64,000 nt of DNA, from the NCBI RefSeq assembly GCF_963576615.1, contig NC_088711.1:3596001-3660000 (forward strand), given 5' to 3'. The notes under the pieces are model-generated. The model saw only the letters and a list, made by a program, of their open reading frames with translations, was not told where the DNA came from and ran no database searches. The stretch is from Watersipora subatra (lineage: Eukaryota > Bryozoa > Gymnolaemata > Cheilostomatida > Watersiporidae). Each line of letters begins with the position of its first letter. Position 1 is the first letter of the stretch. Shown here in pieces: positions 57,309 to 64,000 of the stretch. The position numbers and the translations under genes were made by a program.

Positions 57309-60300
57309 CTAATACATTTGAAAATCGTCAAACTTTGAAGGTCGTTTATGAGCCCGAGAACTACACCTACTACTGGAAAGGCCAACCTCTATAAAAACGC
57401 TAGACTTAGATTGCTCATTTGGCACCTGTGTCACACTTTCATCTACTTGTAGGCTATTGTCAAAAGAACTGGGAGATGCAAGCTGCTTTGCAAAAGATGC
57501 GTTTCTCCAAACCAAAGAACCATCTGACCTCGCACAAACAATATCGGAACCTTGAAGCCCAACAACTGTATGCTCTTCTCGTCTATAGTTAGTGTCTAGC
57601 TTCCCCTTGCTCTCCTGTCTCATAACCATCTTATCTCCTACTCCAAACTCAGTCTCTCTAGTGCCCCTATCGGCATAGGTTTTCATTTTCTCCTTGTATT
57701 GACCATCACAATCCCTAGCCTCACTGTCTATACCACAAACAACATCGCTGTACATAGGTAACTTTGTTCTCATCTCTCTTCCAAACATCAAAGAAAAAGG
57801 TGTAATTCCTGTTGCTGAATGAGGTATCGATTTGTAGGTCATAGCAAATTCCTGCACAGCTCTTTCAAGATCTCTGCCCTCTTCCTTCGCAACTTTGAGA
57901 ACCTTCAAAAGAGTCCAGTTCATACGTTCAACTTCCCCATTGGCTTGGGGCCACAAAGGTGTGATCGATACCCATCGCACCCCACACTGCTTCAAGTACC
58001 CTTGACATTCACCTGACACAAACTGAGGACCATTATCTGAGCGAAGCAACTCCGGATACCCATACAGTGAAAACACATTCTCTAAAAAAAGGACAACTTT
58101 CTCTGCCTTGGTATTCTTTAAAAAAGAACATTCAAAGATTCTACTAAAATAATCGACTAGAACCAGAACAGAACGACCATCCGGCAAAGGACCCAGTAAA
58201 TCAATGGCACAAAAACTTCCAGGGACCATTGGGCATTTGGGTGGGAGTGATTGGTACAGGAGGACCATCCTTACTAACTAACTGACATGAAACGCACTGT
58301 CTACAGAAAAATTCAGCCTCCTTATTGACACCTGGTGACCAGACTTTCAGATGCAATCGCCGTTTTGTCTTTACAATCCCTTGGTGCCCTTCATGAGCCA
58401 AAGAAAGAACTCTGTGTCGCAATGACACTGGAACAAAAATACGGTCGCTGCGGAGAATCAACCCTTCACAACTACTCAGCTCATTGCGAACAGCCTTTAT
58501 TGCAGAAAAAAACTGCTGCCAATTACCAGTTTGAAGTGCTGAATTAATAGTCTTAGACTCCTCACAAGTCAAAGCTGCCTCACACATCTCCTTCCAAGAC
58601 AGAGCACAAGGCATAGCAGTCTCTACAACTGCCCTGATGTATGAATCATCAGTGACAGGCCCAGAGACATCTCTTGATACACTCAAACGAGACATGGCAT
58701 CAGCAATATTCTCAGAGCCTCGCCGGTAGACAAGATTGAAATCAAATGCCTTAAGCCTAAGACTCCATCTTTTTAACCGGAGGTTGGCCTGGGACTTGGG
58801 TTATTAAAAATTGCAACTAAAGGTTTATGATCAGTCACCAACTGGAAACTGTTCCCTAACAAGTACATTTTGAAATGCTCACAAGCCCAAATCAAGGCAA
58901 GCGCCTTGCGCTCAATCTGAGAATAACGTGATTCAAAATCTGTCAAACGTCGATGCCCATATGCCACAACGCGAGAAACTCCCTGTTGAAATTGGCATAA
59001 CACCCCACCAAGACCGGTAGGACTTGCATCTGCGACCACACTGGTGGGTGCATTCCTGTCATAGTATACCAAGGTTTCACAGGAAGTCATCAAATCTTTG
59101 ATAGCTACAAGGGCATCCTGGTGTACCTGCAACAATTCAAAATGAACACAGCTCTTGGTCAGTGATCACAAAGGTGAAGCAACAACAGCAAGATTGGGAA
59201 CATATCGATCAATGAATTGCACAAGTCCTAAAAAACCTTTCAATTCAGCTACATTTTGGGAAGTCTAGCTGACAAAATGGAATTAATCTTACCAGTGTCA
59301 GGTGAGACACCGTCACTCGAAATAACATGACCTACAAACTTGATCGAGGAAACACCAAATGCACATTTAGCAGGGTTCAAAGTAAGACCACACTCGGACA
59401 AGCGACTCATTACTTTTAACAATCAGACTTTGTGCTCAGCACTAGTTTGACCAAAAACGACAATGTCGTCAGCTAAATTTAAAACTTCCTCAAGCCTATT
59501 CAAAACTGTCTGAATGGTGTACTGAAAAATCTCAGGAGTAGCAGATACTCCCATTACTAACCGCTTCATTCTAAACAGACCGACATGTGTTACAAAAGTA
59601 GTAATATTCCAAGATGCAGGATGCAATTCACACTGGAAAAAACCTTGTTTCAAATCCAACTTTAAAAACACTTTGGACCCATTGAGCTCAACTAGCATTT
59701 CCTGCATTGTTGGCACAGGATAGCATTCCCTAACAATTGCTGTGTTGGCTCATCTTATATCAACACACAGACGAACCTCGTCCCTTTCTTTAGGCACAAC
59801 AACCAAAGAACTTACCCAAGTTGAACCTATACCCTGAACCTGCTCAATGACATCCTCTTCAAGTAATTTTTGTAAAGCCTTTTCAACTTTAGCCCGATAG
59901 CTGAAAGGTAGACGTCTGACTGGCCGAGCAACTGGCTCACAGTCTGGATTAATGGGTAACTTAACCTGTACATTTTTCAATTTGCCCATACCAGAAAAAC
60001 ACCCAGGGTACTTGTCTTTCACAACACTTTCCAAACTGGCTTCAGTACTCAAGCTACTAACATTAGTCAAACAAAATAGCCCTAGACTACTAGCAGTGGC
60101 AGCACTCAACAAATTGCATGCAATACCATCAAAGACATAAAATGTAGCATTAACAGTCTTACTATCTACTGAGATATTTGAATTGAACTGTCTTAACATA
60201 CGCAAGGGTGCACATTGTCCATAAGCAAATAATTTTTTGGTAGCCGGTTGTAATACAACACTATTGCACAAAATGTCATAGGTCTGTCTATCAAGTACAT

Positions 60301-60349
60301 TATCTACAGTACCTGAATCTACAAGAAATGTTACTGAAATACCCACCAT
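57309..60349 (-). pseudogene. Gypsy 2 pol, interrupted by frameshifts
   Basis: Pieces in order on the minus strand: 59750-60349 with protease motif LVDSGTVDN and the start of RT; 59423-59716 with the RT core (LADDIVVFG at the active site); 58773-59135 with RNase H (VADASPTGLGGVL, TDHKPL); 58201-58695 with integrase zinc-binding residues (H..H, CRQCVSC); 57309-58268 with the integrase core, AIDLLGPLPDG, SDNGPQF and NGEVERMN at D-35-E spacing. The pieces lie in different frames or are parted by stops, so no functional polyprotein is made from this copy. The family differs clearly from Gypsy 1 in sequence. Confidence 0.88.
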
Positions 60350-60413
60350 TGATGCAGCACAAGTGGGTGTGCCCTTACCAAGTGTAAGCCCATGGCCTAC
60401 TGTAAACTCATGA

Positions 60414-61280
60414 CTAAAATTGTCTACAGCTTAAAGGCGAACAAGTCATAGTCGTAATGTCCTCAGGTGTAGCAGCGTTATCGCCAGCAATAGCATTCAC
60501 CGTCGTAGATTTTTTGTTCTTCGCTTTAAGACAGAACCTCGAGCCTGCAAAATGTCCCTCCTTCTTGCATCGGTTACAAATTTTACCCCGTGCAGGACAG
60601 GAAGTGTCACTAGCTACATGGCCAGGCTTTGAACATCGGAAGCATGTAACGGTCTTTGAAGTCTTCTGTCCTTTTCTAGTGTTGCTAGTCGCAAAAGTGT
60701 TATAGTTAGATATTGCACTTTCTTTATGAGCGACACGAGCGACGACATTAGGGGTAGTGACAGCTATAGCTCGAGAATCGCCATCTAGTAACTGAACTGT
60801 ACCAGCAACTTCCATAGCTCCAGCTAATGTCGTGATTCTAGTATCCTCAATGAGTTTTTTCGATAATCCTGAATGATTAACTCCAGAGATAAATTGCTCC
60901 AGCAAACTTTCATCAAATCTATCTTTAAAATTACAGTGTCTAGCTCCCTTTCTGACTCGAATCTGGAAATCTGTAAATGACTCACCACTCTGACGTGTAA
61001 TTGAACGAAACCGCATACGATCCAGCCTCATGTTTCTAGGCTCGCCAATGTATGATTGTAAGCTAAGCTTTAAAGCGTCATAATCAACAGATTGTGGCAC
61101 TGCAGGCAAAACCAAGTCTCTCAAAGTCTGATACTGACCAGCACTAAGTCCCATTAATAAGATAGGTACCTTCTTTGCATTCTCGGTACTAGACACAGCA
61201 AAGTAGCATTCCAATCTTTCCAAAAACGAGTCAACCTCGGTGCCGTCAACAAACGTGGGAATAGGTAATCCAGCCATCAC
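60414..61280 (-). CDS. Gypsy 2 gag (288 codons)
   Basis: Intact frame starting MMAGLPIPTFVDGTEVDSFL. The N-terminal two-thirds is the retrotransposon gag core, followed by two zinc knuckles (CFRCSKPGHVASDTSC and CNRCKKEGHFAGSRFC, both CX2CX4HX6C). It ends shortly before the protease region, which lies in another frame, consistent with a gag/pol frameshift arrangement or with decay. Confidence 0.85.
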   Translation of the reverse strand: MMAGLPIPTFVDGTEVDSFLERLECYFAVSSTENAKKVPILLMGLSAGQYQTLRDLVLPAVPQSVDYDALKLSLQSYIGEPRNMRLDRMRFRSITRQSGESFTDFQIRVRKGARHCNFKDRFDESLLEQFISGVNHSGLSKKLIEDTRITTLAGAMEVAGTVQLLDGDSRAIAVTTPNVVARVAHKESAISNYNTFATSNTRKGQKTSKTVTCFRCSKPGHVASDTSCPARGKICNRCKKEGHFAGSRFCLKAKNKKSTTVNAIAGDNAATPEDITTMTCSPLSCRQF

Positions 61281-61649
61281 AGTTAATAATAACGAGTTAA
61301 ATAACCAGAAAACGAATCAAAAGTAAGCTAAAGCATCCTTGTCGCCAATATTACGTTTTGGTACGCATTTGAAGTGTACACGATGTGCAGATGGTTACGA
61401 TTGCATTTATTGACAGACGGAACAAATAATAGTAATGGCGTTTAAGCTTCGCACATATACTGATATCTATCACGTCACTTCCGTTAAAAGATAGCATAGT
61501 CGTTAAACATTAAGAGCAGCATAACTCTATGGACACAACAAATTGCAAGCAATAGATATATTTGATAGAGATATTTCTCAACTTCCCAATGCATATTTAT
61601 TTTGAGACAAGTTAGAGGTAGGTTAGAAAATTTATTGCATCTAAAAAAG

Positions 61650-61715
61650 GTTAATGTGGCTCCACCCGAAGGAGACTGAAAAATATAGGCGAAATTTGTT
61701 TTGCCCGTAGAAGGG
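61650..61715 (-). repeat. piggyBac-like terminal fragment
   Basis: GCCCGTAGAAGGG followed by TTAA is, in reverse, similar to the start of the 55397 element (CCCTT..CGGGCAAA). The other end was not found. Confidence 0.35.
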
Positions 61716-61858
61716 TTAAATTTATCTTTCCAAAATTCTGACGAGCTATTTAAAAAATACAAAACCAGCCTCTATTTGAACGCCATTTCTATTTGATCGC
61801 CACTATAGAGAAGGGTTGAAAAATAGAGTGCCATGGCGTTCAAATAGAGGTTTTATGG

Positions 61859-62291
61859 TAAATTTTCAGCAAGTGAAAGAGCTGCACTCTTTCAACCAGA
61901 TTTGAGAAGTATGGTAAGAAATATTTCTTTGTGAAAATGGAGTCTTCAATGGGCACACTTTGCCTTGTCGGCAAGCATCATACTTGTGAAAAGCAGCTTG
62001 CTGTTATTACACTTGTATTTAGTTAGACTGAAATGAGTCACTGTGAAATACCTGTACTACCACATGACCTTACATATAATTTAGAGACTGACAGTTTGGA
62101 GATCTTCATAGCTTACTTTCCTTTCATTGATAGACAGGTCAGTGTTAAAGATTACTAGTCAGTTCATGCGTGTCTCATAAGGAGTTGCCTATCCACTAGT
62201 AAACAAGCAAGTTATTGCTAAATGGACTACCCTGTTTTTTCCGTTATATATTAAAATCACACTATAATAACGTAAGCAAAGCACATTGCAC
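61859..62291. other. Unassigned AT-rich sequence
   Basis: No frame, RNA or repeat end was recognised. Confidence 0.4.
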
Positions 62292-62339
62292 ATTTATGGG
62301 CTTATGCAAACTGTCAAAGGTTTGCATAAGCCCATAAAT
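62292..62339. repeat. Perfect hairpin, 20-bp arms, 8-base loop
   Basis: ATTTATGGGCTTATGCAAAC and its exact complement separated by TGTCAAAG. Confidence 0.85.
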
Positions 62340-62469
62340 AGCTTACGGATTGTGCCTCCATGGCCATTGGATGTGATACCATCAGGATATGTTATTAAGG
62401 ACTCTGCAAAAATGTTGTTGAGAGGCTTTACATATTTGCAATCATGCCAATTGGATTTAATGTAGTGTT

Positions 62470-62760
62470 TTGCACATTTTTTCACGGTCTGACATGGAAA
62501 TACAAAAATCTGCTTTTAGCAAATGTGGTGAGAGGGTCTGGCAAGGTCCCTACCAGTCCATTTATTTCTGTTCAGAAGAAGACGGTGGTAACGGCGAATC
62601 ATATAAAGCAGGCTCTCCAAAAGGCACATCCTCCTTTATTTTGTCTGAATCCGCAAGGATATTCCAGAATTTTGCAGAGATTATTCTGTGGCCTAGTCAC
62701 AGCGGTGAGATGACGGAAGCTATCACTGATGGATGCATTTCTGGCAGTTATAACTTGTGA
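62470..62760 (+). CDS. Coding-like open frame, unknown (possible exon)
   Basis: A 96-codon frame whose composition (Gly/Ser/Glu-rich, ending SHSGEMTEAITDGCISG) looks more protein-like than the other short frames nearby. There is no hydrophobic segment and no domain I recognise. It may be the last exon of a longer gene or a transposon remnant. Splice sites were not established. Confidence 0.25.
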   Translation: MHIFSRSDMEIQKSAFSKCGERVWQGPYQSIYFCSEEDGGNGESYKAGSPKGTSSFILSESARIFQNFAEIILWPSHSGEMTEAITDGCISGSYNL

Positions 62761-62929
62761 GCACTGTTGAGAGCTTTTGCAAAAAAGATACCTCCTTGAA
62801 AGATTGTACCACAGAAGCTTATAGCAAAGGTTATGAGGTCAAGATGAGGATGCCAACCAGCAGTCTGTATGTATACTACTAGATATGATTCGGGTTATGA
62901 TTATGGCCATCCTACTTTGACCTCACTGT

Positions 62930-63340
62930 ACTGACAAAACAGCATTGCCCATTGAGCATGGACTATCCTCCATTACCCATCTAGCAGAGGCCTTCCTGCA
63001 TTGCCTATCCTCCATTACCCATCTAACATAGACTATCTTGCATTGCCTAATCTCCATTACCCATCTAGCATAAGCCATCCTGCATTGCCTATCCTCCATT
63101 TCCTATCTACCATAGACTATACTGCATTAACAATACCGCACTGACGATCCTGCGATGACAATACTAGTGCATTGACTGCCCCCCCATTGACCAGATTGTA
63201 TTGACCATCCTACATTGGCTATCCTGCATTGATCACACTGCATTGACCAAACTGCATTGACAATTTTGCATTGGCAATATTGCCCTGACCATCCTACATT
63301 GACAATACTTTATTAACCGAAATGCATCGAATATACCATC
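62930..63340. repeat. Degenerate tandem repeat of CATTGNCNATCCT units
   Basis: Repeated phrases such as CATTGCCTATCCTCCATTAC and later CTGCATTGACCA. The period is irregular (13-55 bp). Confidence 0.75.
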
Positions 63341-63439
63341 ATAGCTGCAGAGCTGCCGAAATTATGCTCACCTTTGACCTAATTTGCTGAAGTTTGGTTG
63401 AAACTGAAAGAAATGATGGGTTTTTTCTCTAAAACTGCT

Positions 63440-63640
63440 ACAGGTAACTGCTACTGGTAACTACTACAAGTGAATGTAACAGGTAACTGTTACAATTAAC
63501 TGCTACAAGTAACTGCAACAGATAACTGTTACATGCAACTGCTACAGGTCAATATAACAGGTAACTGCGACAGTCAACTTCTACAGGTAATTGCTACAGA
63601 TAACCGCTACATGTAACCGCTACAAGTAACTGGCCATCCA
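63440..63640. repeat. 12-13 bp minisatellite TAACTGCTACAGG
   Basis: About 15 degenerate copies. The rest of the window to 64000 has nothing recognised. Confidence 0.8.
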
Positions 63641-64000
63641 AAAAAAATTATTGTACTCAGCCTCATTAGGTCTTCCTTATGTTGAGGGACTGCTAGCAGT
63701 TTTTCCTTCTACTTATGGTCAGTCACTATGTCGTGGATGATCTATGATCTATCGTCTTTTTTTCAATCTATTTTAAATAAAGGCTTATGGAGTTGTTCTC
63801 TCACGGCTCTTTGTAAGATCATCGCCTATTTTATAATTTGCTCGCTAGAATAGTTAAAGCGATTCTTTTAGATTTACTACACATTTGTGAATATGACTCC
63901 TGACAATTTTAGCTAGTTTTAATACATTTTTGGACCCATTTTGACCCTCACGCATTTTTCTAGTTTGAGAAAAATAAGAGTCAAATTTGATACAAAATGT

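Larger units (their letters stand above)
56928..61540 (-). mobile_element. Gypsy 2 LTR retrotransposon, decayed
   Basis: LTRs of about 192 bp at 56928-57119 and 61349-61540, similar but with several differences, are bounded by AATTG (56923-56927, 61541-61545). The primer-binding site TTGGCGACAAGGAT directly follows the 5' LTR on the minus strand and matches that of Gypsy 1. A tract GGATGGAGG precedes the 3' LTR. The internal region has all expected domains but the pol frame is broken. Confidence 0.9.
54072..61858. mobile_element. TIR transposon (about 2.1 kb original) split by later insertions
   Basis: The ends CCATAAAACCTCTAATTGAA and the complement of TTCAAATAGAGGTTTTATGG are inverted repeats, each flanked by TA. 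The subterminal motif TTGAACGCCA/TTTGATCGCCACTAT is repeated near both ends. Removing the piggyBac-like element and Gypsy 2 leaves about 2.1 kb. No transposase frame remains. That both ends belong to one copy is inferred from orientation and TA flanks. Confidence 0.6.

Noticed and set aside
57089-57385. 98-codon minus frame
   Set aside because: Crosses the Gypsy 2 LTR and a GT microsatellite; only a by-product.

Overview
This is a eukaryotic window from an AT-rich, repeat-rich invertebrate genome. It has split genes with GT-AG introns, dense minisatellites, Gypsy LTR and Penelope-like retrotransposons, piggyBac- and MITE-type DNA elements and tRNA-derived SINEs. A lophotrochozoan (mollusc, bryozoan or similar) seems plausible to me, but the sequence does not fix the species. 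I see no bacterial genes, operons or CRISPR array.

The backbone of the first 40 kb is a head-to-tail cluster of five CD225/dispanin (IFITM-like) genes, all on the + strand: a last exon at 168-295, a gene at 7432-8957, two near-identical paralogues at 14343-19181 and 30970-33422, and a fifth at 37505-40356. They share one plan. A tiny first exon is followed by a phase-1 intron, then a Pro-rich exon ending in the first CD225 hydrophobic segment, another phase-1 intron, and a short exon with the second transmembrane helix. The two middle paralogues lie in a segmental duplication (about 12.09-21.49 kb and 28.68-36.04 kb). Copy A alone carries a Penelope-like element in intron 2 and a Harbinger-like MITE. 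Copy B alone carries a mariner-like MITE.

Between the two copies lie a 1.33 kb TIR transposon with 8-bp target duplications and a complete, young Gypsy element (23807-28662) with two nearly identical LTRs and an uninterrupted 1394-codon gag-pol frame. From 41.7 to 53.6 kb there is a multi-exon + strand gene encoding a TRIM-like protein with paired B-box-type zinc fingers and a coiled coil. Its introns hold large minisatellites and a 187-bp palindrome. Exons to 53612 appear to supply its C-terminus, but two junctions do not resolve in phase. From 54.07 to 61.86 kb there is a transposon nest: a TA-flanked TIR element interrupted by a piggyBac-derived element and by a decayed Gypsy element. The last 2 kb hold a short coding-like frame, a near-perfect palindrome and simple tandem repeats.

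The most interesting signals are (1) the tandem dispanin cluster next to a TRIM-like gene, both families linked to innate immunity in other animals, and (2) hammerhead ribozyme motifs in the Penelope pseudo-LTR. The motif looks intact in copy A and has a broken core pair in copy B. Exon joins are inferred from splice consensus and reading-frame phase; no transcript data were available.
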